Positions 50,580-62,226 of a stretch of DNA of 64,000 nucleotides are shown here, piece after piece. Within the stretch, counting starts at the first letter, position 1. The number at the start of each line of letters is the position of its first letter. Below the pieces are notes generated by a model. It made no database searches. It was not told the origin of the DNA and was given only the letters and a program-made list of their open reading frames with translations. The translations under genes and the position numbers were made by a program. The DNA is taken from assembly GCA_039704465.1 (NCBI GenBank), contig JASFAU010000004.1, positions 1,550,001 through 1,614,000 of the forward strand, written 5' to 3'. Source of the DNA: Plasmodiophora brassicae (taxonomy: Eukaryota > Endomyxa > Phytomyxea > Plasmodiophorida > Plasmodiophoridae).

Positions 50580-53159
50580 CTACCAGTAGTCGCCGCAGGA
50601 GCATTCGCCATTGTCGATGCGGTGGTACCGGCTTTGGTCGCGGATGCGGATGGGGCGCCGGCTGCCGGCCGACAGGCGCTTGGCGAAGTCGTGGCAATCG
50701 GGACAGGTCGGCAGGTCCCTGGCGAGGTGGATCGGGGCGCCCGCCGGCAGCACCGACACGGCGTGGGCCAGCGCGATCTTCTCGCTGTGCACGCAGACGG
50801 ACCGGGCCATCGACCTGGCCAGGCTGGCGCCGCCGACGTGCTCGTCGATGGGCGCCGTCCCCCAGGCCGGGTCCGGCCTGTACCCGAGGCGGCCCAGGTC
50901 CCGGATCAGGCCCGCGTGACGTCGCACGAGGTCGGCGTCGGCGTGGAACTCGTTGTCGTTCGCCCAGAAGTGCACGCTCGCCGTCTCCAGCATCAGCGTC
51001 GTCCTGGTCGACGGTTTCAGCACGCCGCGCTCCCGCATGAGCCCCTGAACACGGACGACATCCTGCAGGCGGCCGGCGGCGGCGTACACGCTCGCCAGCA
51101 GCGTGTACGTCGTCGTCAGCAGCGGGCCGGTCGTGCCGGGTGCCGACACGACTCGAGCGAAGGCGCGCTCGGCGCGCGGCACGTCCCTGTGCTTGCGGCA
51201 CGCGTCCAGGACGGCCAGCCACGACGACAGGTCGCCGTCGCCGGCCAGAAATTCGGCGTCCGACAGGCGGCCCATCTGGCCGTGCAGGCCGATCAGGCAG
51301 TTGGTGTGGGACGAGCGCATCGGCGTGCGCCAGGCGCCCGCGAACTCGTCGACGAGGGCGTTGGCGCGGTCCAGGTCGCCGGCCTGGCCGCACCCGATCA
51401 GCAGGGCCAGCAGCGTGACCCCGTTCGGCGTGACGCCCGCCTGCTTCATGGCCCGGAACGTCGACAGCGCCTCCTGCAGCAGGCCATGGTGCCCGTACGC
51501 CGATATCATCGACGTGAACGTCTGCACGTTCGGCGGCGGCGACGACGACGACGTGCGCGCCCGGAACACGTCCTCGGCGACGTCGAGGCTGCCGCAGACG
51601 GCGTACGCGGCGATGAACGCGCTGGCGACCCGGTCGTCGCCGATGAGCGGTGTGCCGCGCGCGTACTCGTGCAGGCGCCGCACGAAGGACAGCTCGAAGC
51701 AGCGGCCGCAGGACGACACCAGCAGGCAGAGGACGGGTGCCGCCGCCGCCGCCTGGGCGCCATGGACGTCGTTGCTCACCATTGATTCGAACAGGTCGAC
51801 GGCGTCGACGATGCGGTCCGACCGGGCCAGCACGCCAATCACGTTCGTGTACATGGGCAGGTCCAGGCGCAGGTGCGCCTGCTGGCGCACACGCCCCTCG
51901 AACAGGGCGATCGCTTTGCCCGGCTGCCCGTGATGGCTGTAGGCGGCGATCATGGCGTTCAACGTCGGCAGGCGGGGCAGCGCGTCGCCCGTGCACCGCG
52001 CCCTGAACACGTCCTCGGCGGCTGCCAGCGCCCCGCACCGATCGTAGGCGTAGATGAGCGCACAGGCGACGATGTCGTCCGCCGCCGGCAGCAGCGACCG
52101 GTCGCTAGCGTACCGGTGCAGGGCCTCGATGGCCGCCTGGTCGGCGCAGCGCCCGGCGGCGGTGATCAGCGCGCTAAGGACGGGCGCGCCGACCGGGACG
52201 CGTCGCGCGCCCATGATCTGGAAAAGGTCGATGGCCGGCCCGATGCGATCCCGCTTGGCAAGCACCGACAGCACATGGGTGAAGTTGTGCTCGGAAGGCG
52301 GCACGCCGACGGCGTCCATGACCTGCAAGGCGTCCAGGGCGGCGTCAACGCGGTCCTGCGCCAGCAGCGCCTTGATCAGGTTGCCGAACGCGCGATGGTT
52401 GCCGTGCGGGGCGATTGTGTGCTGGCGCACCAGCTCCAGCAAGCGCTCGGCGGTGTCGGCCCCGATCGTCGTCTCGCGTGATTCCGCGCAGCAGGCGGCG
52501 AACATGGAGAAGAGCTTCTCGGTGATGTCGACGCCGTTGGCGACGGCGTCCGACACGAGACGTTGCAGGGCGGTGGACGGCTGCTGGGCCGCCCGGCAGA
52601 CGTGAGCCACGCCCAGGATGGTGCTGTGCGACCTGGGCCCGAGCCTGTCGTACAGGTCCAGGGCGTCGTGGACCATGGGCGGGTTGGCGGCCAGGCACGC
52701 GCCGAGGAACGTGCCGAAGAGCGTGTCGCAGATGGGGATCCGCCGAGCGGCCGTGGCTTCGAGGACCCGCGCCGCCTTCGCCGGCAGGTGCCGTTTGCAG
52801 AACGACATCATGGCCTGGAAGAAGCGCACGTCGGCCCGGACGCGGGCGCCCTCCGGCATGGCGAGGACACGCTCGAAGACGCGCCAGCCGTTGCCCGGAT
52901 CGGTTTCCTGTTTCAGCGCGCTGACCGCTAGCGGCACGGACGGCGCCCGACTGAACGCGTCATACAGAGACCGGTCCGGCGCCGGCGCACCGGCCTGGCC
53001 ACGTCGCCGGGCCTGCGTACGCCCCGACGTCGCACACCGGCGCAAACGACAGGCGCAACGCACCTGACGCAGGAGGCCATCCATTGGGGCTGGGGCAAGC
53101 CGCGCAGCTCCGCGCCGCCTTGGACCGTCTGCGCTCCGCTCGACCGCCGGCCGTCCCAT
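50580..53159 (-). CDS. DYW-type pentatricopeptide repeat protein, predicted organellar RNA editing factor, 859 residues
   Basis: Single exon with ATG at 53159 (a second at 53084). Arg-rich N-terminus, then APSVPLAVSALKQ, nearly the same as SPSVPLAVRALKH in the 1322-residue protein at 36917, so the two are related over most of their length. PPR units of about 35 residues run to about residue 690 (FTSMISAYGHHGLLQEALSTF, LNAMIAAYSHHGQPGKAI). The C-terminal DYW domain keeps HSEK...CPDC, the probable deaminase zinc site, and ends CSCGDYW. Some PG-box and His residues differ from the larger protein (YHRIDNGE instead of HHHFRDGH). Role in C-to-U editing inferred from the family. Confidence 0.9.
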   Translation of the reverse strand: MGRPAVERSADGPRRRGAARLAPAPMDGLLRQVRCACRLRRCATSGRTQARRRGQAGAPAPDRSLYDAFSRAPSVPLAVSALKQETDPGNGWRVFERVLAMPEGARVRADVRFFQAMMSFCKRHLPAKAARVLEATAARRIPICDTLFGTFLGACLAANPPMVHDALDLYDRLGPRSHSTILGVAHVCRAAQQPSTALQRLVSDAVANGVDITEKLFSMFAACCAESRETTIGADTAERLLELVRQHTIAPHGNHRAFGNLIKALLAQDRVDAALDALQVMDAVGVPPSEHNFTHVLSVLAKRDRIGPAIDLFQIMGARRVPVGAPVLSALITAAGRCADQAAIEALHRYASDRSLLPAADDIVACALIYAYDRCGALAAAEDVFRARCTGDALPRLPTLNAMIAAYSHHGQPGKAIALFEGRVRQQAHLRLDLPMYTNVIGVLARSDRIVDAVDLFESMVSNDVHGAQAAAAAPVLCLLVSSCGRCFELSFVRRLHEYARGTPLIGDDRVASAFIAAYAVCGSLDVAEDVFRARTSSSSPPPNVQTFTSMISAYGHHGLLQEALSTFRAMKQAGVTPNGVTLLALLIGCGQAGDLDRANALVDEFAGAWRTPMRSSHTNCLIGLHGQMGRLSDAEFLAGDGDLSSWLAVLDACRKHRDVPRAERAFARVVSAPGTTGPLLTTTYTLLASVYAAAGRLQDVVRVQGLMRERGVLKPSTRTTLMLETASVHFWANDNEFHADADLVRRHAGLIRDLGRLGYRPDPAWGTAPIDEHVGGASLARSMARSVCVHSEKIALAHAVSVLPAGAPIHLARDLPTCPDCHDFAKRLSAGSRRPIRIRDQSRYHRIDNGECSCGDYW

Positions 53160-53501
53160 GCCGCGGGCTGCCCATTCGCATCGTCAACGCCACCCCTGCA
53201 GGACACGTACACCCGCGATGTCGACGATCAGTAGAGCCACCGTTCCGTGCAACGTAACAGAACGGGCCCTGTCCCGGTGCTCGTTGTACCGGCATCGGCG
53301 ACGCAAGCACCCGGTGCAGGGCAGTGACCGAGCGTATGCGATCCGTTGCGAATGATGCTCTGTCTCGGAATTCGCCGGCCTCGGGGGGATTGGCTCATGG
53401 GCTGCAGATGTGGGGGCGAGGCGCGGGGTGCGGTGCACACTGCTGCAGACCTGCGCGTGCGGCCCCCGTGGAGCAGCTGCGAACTGCAACCGGTCGTCGC
53501 G
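53160..53501. other. 342-bp divergent intergenic region (PPR / RecQ)
   Basis: No gene seen. The RecQ frame is open upstream of its ATG from 53346 but lacks an earlier ATG. Confidence 0.4.
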
Positions 53502-56334
53502 ATGGCGGCCGCAGATGTCGTTGACCTGACTGCTGACGACGACGACCGAGGCCATGGTCGCGACGACGACGGCGACAGTGATGATGGAATCCGTCGGAGG
53601 ATCAGGGTGCTGCAGGCGGAGATCGATCAGCGTCGGACGGTGATCCGGACATTGCAACGTGTACTGGACGAGCGAGCGGAGGCTCGCCTCGCCGTCGAGC
53701 GCGACGCGGTACAACGCCGGTTTATGTCGGACGGTGCTGACGGGAAACGATACCCCTGGACTGACGAACTGGAGCGGGCCCGGAAGGACAAATTCCATCT
53801 GGGTCATTGGCGCCCTATGCAGAAGGAGATCTGCGATGCGTTCCTGTCTGGGCACGACTGCTTGGTCTTCCTTCGTAAGTCGTCACCACGTATCGTCGCT
53901 GATGTTCCGTATTGTCGCTGACCGACTGGCGGTCACATCGTCAGCGGCTGGGTCAGGCAAGAGCCTATGCTTTCAACTGCCGTCAGTCATTGGCAACCAG
54001 GGCGTCACCCTCGTCATATCTCCGCTGGTAGCGCTAATGCATGACCAGGTGCGACGCCGTGACGTTCGACACGCGTTTCACACTGTGAATGGTTTACGAT
54101 CGACAGGTCTCACAGATGGTCGAACTCGACATCGCCGCTGCCCGGATCAGCGCCGACACTGATAGCGATACCAGGAGTGCTATCTACGCCCGCATCCGAG
54201 ATGTACGGACCGGTCTTCTCGTAGGGGCTGCCGGGTCCTGACAACCGCCATCCAGGGGTCACTTGCCCTGCTGTACATATCGCCGGAATTCCTCATCAAG
54301 TCCAAGCGCATGCAGACAGCCATCTCCAAGGCGTCGCACTCGAATCGGATCGCACGTATCGCAATTGACGAGGCGCGTAAGTCACCCGCGCGTTGCACCC
54401 GGGCCCCCCTGCACAGCGCGCTCTTACGACGGCTCTCTGTCAGATTGTTGCTCCCAGTGGGGACACGACTACCGACCTGACTACGCGTATGAATATGACA
54501 ATGCTGCCGTTGCGTTGGTTATATGCAAATGTGCAACGTGTCAGGAAACTTCGTATCCTGCGGAGCCTGTGTCCAAGTTGCCCAATCATGGCGTTGACGG
54601 CAACGTGTGGTACGTAATTGCCATCGTCGTTTATATCACGTGAGCGTTCTCATTCTGGCTGTGAAAATCGCAGACAACGAGACGGCCAAGGACGTCACGA
54701 GGATTCTCGGCCTGCGTCCGAATACGCTGGTCTTCCGGCAATCCGTCGACCGGCCGAATTTGTTCTACGAGGTCGCCGTTCGCTGCTCCTATCGCTGGCG
54801 TATGCTGAGTTGAAAGCTGCAGGTTCGCCCCAAACCACCATCGATGCAGGAGTTCACGTCGGAGGTTGCCCAACTCATCCTGACCGACAGCCGGTTCGCG
54901 TCGCAATCAGGTCAGGGCCAGGTGTCCCATCCGCTCGTCAACGACCGTGGCCCTTTGACGAGGCAGTTACACAGGCATCATCTACGTGTTGAGCCAGAAG
55001 GAAACGGAGCAGCTGTGCGAACAACTGCAGAAAGCTGGTGTGACGTGTGCGCCGTACCATGCCAACATTGACGAGTCGTTCAAACGACGGGCCTTCAGCA
55101 AATGGAAGAGGAACGAGATTCAGATTGTGGTTGCCACTGTCGGTCGTGCATTATTCCCGTTTCCCCTCTTTCCCTGACTTGGTGTGCATCTCAGGTGGCT
55201 TTCGGGATGGGAGGTATGTCGATATCGACCAACAGAATTCCGTTTTCGGTCGCGGTGCCTCACTGGTTCCTGTTGCGACAGTGTCGAAACCTGATGTGCG
55301 CTTCGTCATCCACTACGCGCTATCAAAGGTACTGCAGAAAACTGGCGTTCAATTACGTCATCATATCAAGTATGGAAGCCGTATAGTCTCTGTCCGGGTA
55401 CTACCAGGAAGCGGGACGAGCTGGGCGAGACCGCCTTCCCGCATGGTGCATCCTCTACTTCAGTCCAAGTGATGTACTACGAGTCGCTGCGCTAACGTGC
55501 GATGGGCACGCTGGTTGGTTCGGTGTTCGGCGATCAGTCGCAACAGTCTAATGACTGCCGGTTACAACTAGGCGAACGCAACCTGATAGAGATGCTGAAC
55601 TACTGCGTTAACATGCGCACGTGCAGGCACGCCTTGATCGAGAGGCATTTTCAAGAGCAACAACTGCCCGACCGATGTGACAACTACTGCGACAAGTAAC
55701 CTGCCGATCAATCGCTCTCCTCTGTCTGCCTCTCTGCTGATACTCTTGTTTTCGTAGCTGTCAGCGGGACCAGTCACTTCTCGAGAAGCGCGATGTCACG
55801 AGGGTCGTCGCCGCGCTGTTGCAGTACTTACGTTCTTCTGGAGCAAGGCTCACCATCCTTCAACTGGCGGATGGATGGCGCGGCGTGGGGCCCGTCGAGA
55901 ATCGTGTGCCGGGTGATGCCGCATTGGACGCGAAAGCGTTTTCCAGGGCGGACACCATGCGCGTTATTGTATGGCTTGTGGCGCGTTCGTATCTCCAACT
56001 GGACTACACCGTCACCAAGTACACGACGCAGGCCTACGTCACGTGCAGGAAGAGCGGTGTGCGGCAATTCAACCCTGCACAGCCCTTCGTCGTATCATTC
56101 CTACCGACGCCGAAGCGACAACGAACTCCGAGTGACCCGGTAGACGCCGAGCCGGGTACTGTCCCTCAGTCCAACCTGCCAGCGCCGCCGAATCCAAGAC
56201 AGGGACCTGCCCGGAAAAGGAAACCCGCCCAGCGATCGTCAGCGTCGTCGTCGTCGAGCAAGCGCGCCGTCAGACGCCAGTCTGGTTCGCGGTCGTCGTC
56301 CTCCGATCTGGAGCCTGATTCCGACTTCGAATAG
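53502..56334 (+). CDS. RecQ-family DNA helicase with RQC domain, 14 exons
   Basis: Exons 53502..53874, 53945..54048, 54107..54202, 54256..54376, 54444..54486, 54545..54609, 54674..54771, 54823..54910, 54975..55138, 55195..55213 (19 nt), 55282..55328, 55387..55473, 55538..55695 and 55758..56334 give 679 residues. N-terminal coiled coil and VVDLTADD (SIM-like). Helicase motifs: [13 protein letters not shown] (I), [18 protein letters not shown] at 228-233 (II), MALTATC (III), SGIIYVLS, VVATVAFGMG, and QEAGRAGRD (VI). The zinc element CRH...CDNYCDNC is completed by intron 13, then an RQC winged helix and a Ser/Arg-rich tail. Unwinds DNA in repair; resembles short RECQL/RecQ1-type proteins. No stop interrupts, so it is intact. 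Confidence 0.9.
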
Positions 56335-56534
56335 CGATTGCCATCTCACTTTCCGAGTACAAGGATTCGCGTACCCTGGTCAATGGCACAACACGAAACC
56401 GTCTGCAGTCAGTTCAGTGTCAACCGCGGCAGGTTGCCGTCTCGTGGCATATATCGCCTAATGGCGGCAGTGCGGGTCGCTGCTTCAGGGTGATCGTTGC
56501 ATCGGCGGCGCACGTTTTGGACCGCGCCCGGGCG

Positions 56535-58778
56535 ATGACGGCGGTGGATGACGCGGATGATGATGGGGCGCCCGGTCGGCAGGAGGGCGTCACGCCGGAC
56601 ACGATCGGGGCGGTCCTCGAGAACATCCGTCGCGATCTGGGCGACCGGTCGACCGAGAAGCGGCGCACGGCGATCGCCCTGATCGACAAGCAGATCCGGG
56701 CGTGGATTGCGAACCCCGCCCTGCGCGCCCGCGTCGTTTTCGCCCTGGACGCGTTCATCGCCGACCTGGCGTCCGGCAAGCTGGACCTGCAGAAATCCGG
56801 GCTCGTCGGCGTCTCGGGTAGCGCATGCCATCGTTTCGGCGACCCGGGCTGTCGTCCTTAACTTCCCTATCGTTGCAGTGTGCGTGGTGGCGGATGGGCA
56901 GAATCCAGCCGTCAGGTATCGCAAGCATCGCAGGAAGCGGGGCCCGTCCACCTGTGACCCTGATTGTTGCCAGGGAACGATTACCGGAGATCATACCTCT
57001 TGTCATATCGATGCTGTCTGTCCAGGGCGCTGTGCTGCGCCTGACGTACCTGGCATGTCCGTATCAGCGTTGGCCTTGCCCAATCCCTAACGCCTGATGC
57101 GCGTCATGTGCACCAGGTGAGTGCCTGTACAATATCATCAAGGTGGCACGCCAGGCAGCTCTGCACTATCTCGTACCGCTGTTTTCCAGGCTCCTTGCAC
57201 TGTCGTCGTGCTGCGAGGCCCTCGTCCGCAACGCCGCCGAACTTCTCACCGAGCTCCTCAAGGACATCGTCCTGGATTCGCGGGACGACTCTGGCCTGAT
57301 CCTGTCTGCGCTGCGCCCAGGTACGCAATCGACCTGAGCGCGCCGCAGTCTGCCGCCCCTGACTCGTCGCCTCCGGTAGTGCTGGCGCATGGCCTTCGAA
57401 TCCATCGCGATGCCCACATTCGAATGTTCCTGCTAGCCTGGATCGACGTCCTGCACAACGGGGCCATCATGACGGCTGAGGATGCCGGGTTCGCAGTGGG
57501 TCCTCTTTTCGCCATGCTTTCTGATGCGCATCCCGACATCTGTGTCCACGCTCGGCGGTGCCTGCGTGCCCTATCGCGCCCGGCAAACCTGCCTTTCATT
57601 GCCAGGTTCGCCATGGCGTGCCGTCATCCCGTGTCGAGTCGCGTCGCGGCTCTGGAATCCATCAAGGAGCTGGTTCACCAGCTGGACAGAACCGTCCCAC
57701 ATCGCGTGCTTCACTCAATTCTGTCTTGCCTGGACGACGAGAACGAGTCGGTCGCCGATGCTGCAACGGAAGCCGACGCCGCCGTCCGGTCCACGATCAT
57801 CGACTTGACCGATAAGGCCGTGCTCGCCGTCCTCGTTGGGGCCATGTCCTGGCGTCGTCCACGTTCGCGATCGTCCGCATTGCACTACCTCCTACTCGGG
57901 GTTCGTCGACACCCGTCGACGGATCTTCCCAACCTGTTGCCCGTCATCGACGACGTTCCCGTCGGGCTGCTGCCGACCGTCGTCGAGATCATTGCGCGAA
58001 TCGCCGTCTGCCGGCAACGCGTCGCACAGACTTGCGGCGAGCTGGTCGACAAAATGGTCTCCCGGCCGTCGATGATGGAGCGTCGTGCTGCCAGCGTGGC
58101 CATTGCACGGTTCGCGGAACACTTTGGTGGGCCGTTCGTGCTGAGCACCATTGCGGCATACATCGTGGGGCATTGCGGCGGGCGGCGCGAATGCGCCAGG
58201 CTTGTGCACACGCTGCAGATGTGTCTGATGCTGGCTCCCGAACTGGCGCCGTGCCACACGCAGCTGCCTGAATTGTTCCCTGTCCTGTTCGAGGCGTGGT
58301 GCTGCAATCCGATCGCTGCCATCGCGTTGTGTCTCCAGGCAGGCGTCTACGAGCTCGCCAGCCTGATCGTTGGGACCATGTACGCTGCATGACGTGTGGT
58401 TGGTTCACCTGGCTGACGGTCGTTCTCGGTTGCAGGGACCGTCTGGATGCGTCCTCCTGGGACTCGCTGGAGCAAGTCGTGCAGCTGGTCGAGCTGCTGG
58501 ACAGTCCCGCCCTCCACAGGGCTCGCATGGACCTTGCGAGCGCGATGGCGCATCCCTACCTGTACAAGTGCTTGCTCGGCCTGCTGCTGCTGCTGCCACA
58601 ATGCCCAGCGTTTGATGCCCTGCACCGCCGACTCGTTTTCGTTTCACGCGCCTCGCTTGGACAATGTTCGGATGCGACCCCTGCGGCGATGGCGTGGTCG
58701 TCGCGCCGAGGCCTGCACATTGACATCGACAGGCTGTTCAACGTGTTTCTTGCGAAGACCGACCTTCGCGCTGCCTGA
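56535..58778 (+). CDS. VAC14: VAC14, scaffold of the PIKfyve/FIG4 phosphoinositide complex
   Basis: Exons 56535..56817, 56879..56915, 56974..57056, 57117..57320, 57380..58379 and 58436..58778 give 649 residues. HEAT repeats: KSGLVGVSVCV, YLACECLYNIIKVAR, RNAAELLTELLKDIV, MFLLAWIDVLHN, then a VAC14 C-terminal block LFEAWCCNPIAAIALCLQAGVYELA, LEQVVQLVELLDSPAL and YLYKCLLGLLLLLPQCPAF, close to the known VAC14 end (SWCHNP...LYGLLMLLPQS.AF). Human VAC14 is 782 residues. The complex makes phosphatidylinositol 3,5-bisphosphate on endolysosomes; neither partner gene is here. Five introns were needed to restore the conserved order. Confidence 0.88.
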
Positions 58779-59175
58779 CGTTCTGCAAGCGAGGTTACGT
58801 ATTCAAGTGCCTCGCATGCGGTGCATTTCTGTCGAGATATACGTTATCGCACCAGGGGATCCCATCACCGCGCCGTTCCCCCTCGAATCGTTGTGTACCG
58901 TTCCCGGTCGGAACGGAATCGGTTCACCGTTTGCGCCGCTCTAAACGTCCGCCCCGCTGGCGACCTGCATGTTGCGGGATCGGTTCCGTTCGCGTCCGCT
59001 CGTGTCTGAGTTGGCGCAATCTTGCAAAGACACAGATGCGTCGTGCGCCTGGCGCCCGCAGACGCGGCACCGCGTCATCCACTCATAAACGGTCCGACAG
59101 CGATGCGTTTCGTTCGCCTGCCTGACGTGGTGTTCGCGCAACGCTGACGAACACTGTGGGGTGTGTGTGTGCGGT
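58779..59175. other. Intergenic, 397 bp, no gene seen
   Basis: Separates the convergent 3' ends of VAC14 and eIF3h. A GT tract (GTGTGTGTGTGCGG) lies at 59161-59174, next to the eIF3h stop. Confidence 0.45.
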
Positions 59176-60210
59176 TTATTTGCTGGCGTGGACACTACTG
59201 GGCGCACCGGCGATATGCTCCGGTTCGTTGTGATGGGCGGCCGACAGGCTTTCGGCAACGTACATCCGGGTGTAGGCCGTGGCGGCGAGGTCGTTCACCT
59301 GGTTGCATATTTGACGCAGCGTGTGCGTCACCAGGAATGCGTCCAGGCGAGAGGGCGCTGTCGGAACGGCGCCACTGCCTGCGATCTTCTGCCTGGCCAG
59401 GTTGCGCTGGTAGAACTGGTACCTGCTCTGCTCCTGGGCGTACCCATGGACACTCTCGCCCAAGGCCTTCAGGTCCCGGGCCAGGATCGCATGCTGCGAC
59501 ATGGACAGGCGGTCGAACTCGCACGAGACGGTGCCGCTCTCGCGCAGCTCGTACAGGAACGCATGGACCAGGTTCGAGTTGTGCACCTTCAGCGGGACCT
59601 CCTCGAAGATCCTGTTCGAGTCAATGTTGTGCCGCGCGAACCCGTCCCGGGTCTGGTCGCCAGCCTTGTAGAACGCCATGAATGCGTTCGTCAGTCGGTA
59701 CGCCTTGATGGCCAGCGTGCCGTAGGCGGTCCGGAACGGGTCGTAGACGATGACGACCGAGTTCGGGATGCTGACCTGGTAGTCGTACTGTGTGGCAATG
59801 ATCGACGACCATGCGGACGCGCCGTCCGCGTCGTGCATCATGTCGCCGGACGACAGCGACTGGTACCACCCGACGCTGTTGCAGTCGACGTTCACCTCGC
59901 GAAGAAGTTTCATCATCTGCAGCTGGAACGCCGCATCATCACGGGCGGCCGCATCATCGTTCTCCTCGTCGTCCTTCACATCCTTGGCCCAATGCGGGCG
60001 CGTGATCGCTGGCGGGGCCGGCGTCGGCGCTGGCATGGGGAAGCATCCAGTCACCTCGAGCTTCCCGCTGACGTCCAGGCCAAGCAATTGCCCGGACACG
60101 GGCTCAGGTAGGCTCTCGCGCGCATGCTTGATGATCTTGATGATGACGAGACCGTCGAGCTGGACAGCATCCAGGCCCGGTGCCTGGCCACGCCGGTCGT
60201 CCACCACCAT
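59176..60210 (-). CDS. EIF3H: Translation initiation factor eIF3 subunit H (MPN domain)
   Basis: Single exon, 344 residues, ATG at 60210. The MPN domain opens VQLDGLVIIKIIKHARE, matching eIF3h (VQIDGLVVLKIIKHYQE), continues with GQLLGLDVSGKLEVTGCFPMP, NVDCNSVGWYQS and SVVIVYDPFRTAYGTLAIKAYRL. The JAMM metalloprotease residues are lacking, as in eIF3h of other organisms. C-terminal half is helical (FEEVPLKVHNSNLV; LDAFLVTHTLRQICNQ). Component of the octameric eIF3 core. Divergent from the INTS8-like gene with 107 bp between starts. Confidence 0.92.
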   Translation of the reverse strand: MVVDDRRGQAPGLDAVQLDGLVIIKIIKHARESLPEPVSGQLLGLDVSGKLEVTGCFPMPAPTPAPPAITRPHWAKDVKDDEENDDAAARDDAAFQLQMMKLLREVNVDCNSVGWYQSLSSGDMMHDADGASAWSSIIATQYDYQVSIPNSVVIVYDPFRTAYGTLAIKAYRLTNAFMAFYKAGDQTRDGFARHNIDSNRIFEEVPLKVHNSNLVHAFLYELRESGTVSCEFDRLSMSQHAILARDLKALGESVHGYAQEQSRYQFYQRNLARQKIAGSGAVPTAPSRLDAFLVTHTLRQICNQVNDLAATAYTRMYVAESLSAAHHNEPEHIAGAPSSVHASK

Positions 60211-60317
60211 CGATCGCGTTGTGCCGCCGCGCACTCCGCCGCGGACCTTCGCGCCATGTCGTCGAGATGCGCCCCAAAACCGTCAGGGTGACGCGCACCT
60301 TCCCGTGCCATTGCGTC

Positions 60318-62226
60318 ATGGCGACGGCAACGACATCCAGCAGCCAGGAGATCATATCGTTCTGCGAGCCGGCACGCCTGACCGCACATGTAGGACGGCA
60401 TCGCCTGGGCGCGCCGTCCGCTAATCATGTTGACGTCCGGGGAAGTTGCAGGCCGTACTTGGGGGGACCGGCCGGCAAGTTGTCCCGTCCGGCGTCGACC
60501 TGGTGCATGCGTTCCTGAGCCGCAGCTCCAAGGCATCGGATGGGTCAATGCGTGCCGTCTTCACCGACATGGCTGTGCAGGTCGTCGTCGATCTCGACCT
60601 GCAGCTGGACGCCAGCGCCCTGGTCGAGCATCGGGCCACCATCATCGAGCGGGTCGAGGCGCTGCTTGCCGACCGGCAGCCATCGCCTTGGCTCGGGTTA
60701 CCCGAATCTAGCACGTTTCTCCTAGCATTGTCCAGGTAGGGCGTGCCGGCAGCGTTTGTGCCCGCGTTTCTCCTCGTACCGATCGTTCGGTGAATCGTGT
60801 AGGTACGTCGTGCGATGTCTTGCGCACAGCCTGCCTGCAACTCGTGCACTGCTGGAGAAGCGGTGCCTCGTGGCGATCGACGTACTCGGGTCGTTCCTGG
60901 AACGTACCGACGACGCCGACGGCCGCATCGGCGGCGTCGTCGGCATGGAGCTTGGCGAATACTTCATTCGAGTACGTCGTGCCCCTGCGCCAGCGCATTC
61001 GCCCCCCCTAAATACTGCATTTGCAGAATGGAGAGATCGAACGAGCGACGTCGCACTTAGAAGCCGCTCTGGAACGGGACCCGTCGTCGACCGCTGGTGC
61101 CCGCCGCCCAACGATATCAGGGGACGGGCGCCGAAGCGCATCGGCGCCGCTCTGTGCCGATGCGAGGTTCACATGGGATCGCGTTCAAGGTCTATTGTTC
61201 GCATGTCGCCGTGCCGTGTCCGCTGACGTCCCTGAGACACGAGCGGACGTGCAAATCGACGTCGACGATGGCCTGCCTACGAATCTCCCCGGCGATGTGG
61301 AAGAACGTGCCGCCGCTCCCTTTACAACCTCGTATCCCGAGCCCGTGTCGGACCTGCTGTCGAATGTGAAGGAGGGAACCGCTCAGATGCTGTACGAAGC
61401 GGCGAATGCCGTCATGCGCTTACCGTGCGACGACGACCTGTCGTCCATGCCCGCCGTGCTTGGCGTCCTTCTCGGTCGGCTGCTGGAGCGACTGCAAGCC
61501 CACCGAAAGCATCGGTGGGCGTTCCCGGCTGTCTCTGAACCGCCGTTCCCAAAGCTGAAGGCGAAGGCGTTCCTCGCCGCGACCGGGTGGTCGGCAGACG
61601 ACGCCATTGCCAGGTTGCTGGACGTGGTGAAGCGGGCGCTCCATAGCGAAACGGACGACTGCCGGCGCTCCCGAGCACTGGCGACAATCGCGTTAGCGCA
61701 GGGGCACCCTGTGGTCGCCGTCCGCCGCCTGGTCGATGCTATTCGTGCGGACGTGAACGCCTCACCATCACTGCCGTTCCGAGAGGTTGGACGATGCGCC
61801 CCCGTATCCGACCGGCCATGTGCTGATTGTGCATCGCGCCCCCAGGCGAACGTCCTCAGAGACGCGCCGACGTTGTCGATGCTGATCGAGGCGCTGCAGG
61901 GCGCTGGAGCGTACCTGGAGGCGGCCATCATGTGTCAGATGGGACGAGCAGTCGATTATGACGCCGCGCTGGCCGCGTTGAAACAGCACCCTCGGTGCCA
62001 CAACGCCGACCTGTTCGAGTTCTTGATCGTGCCTGAATTCCTCGAGGCGTTGATATACGTCCACGACGACGACACGCGGATGCGCCAGGCGGCCATCGAT
62101 GCCATGGCGCGCCCTGTCATGTCGATGGCGCCCGGCACGAAACGCTACCAAACGGAACGCGCACGCATCATGGACGAATTCGTCCTGCGCCTGCTGACCG
62201 ATCGACGATGGACAGGCGTAGCATAG
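60318..62226 (+). CDS. INTS8: Integrator complex subunit 8-like protein
   Basis: Proposed exons 60318..60389, 60452..60696, 60803..60971 and 61027..62226 (561 residues). The start (QEIISFCEPARLTAH) and VDLVHAFLSRSS...VVVDLDLQLDASAL resemble the INTS8 N-terminus. NGEIERATSHLEAALERDPSSTAG is TPR-like, and the C-terminus EAAIMCQMGRAVDYDAALAAL...DLFEFLIVPEFLEALIYVH matches INTS8 (AILCQFLREIDYKTAF...YLTYLHH). Intron 2 is 106 nt here, or 133 nt with acceptor at 60829, so its boundaries are uncertain. Two further introns (61103-61175 and 61189-61235) are possible. Shorter than animal INTS8 (about 995). Integrator processes snRNA 3' ends and attenuates transcription. Confidence 0.6.

Noticed and set aside
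54049..55194. Stops and frame changes that first suggested a RecQ pseudogene
   Set aside because: All are removed by short GT-AG introns with branch points, and the joined product has every helicase motif in order.
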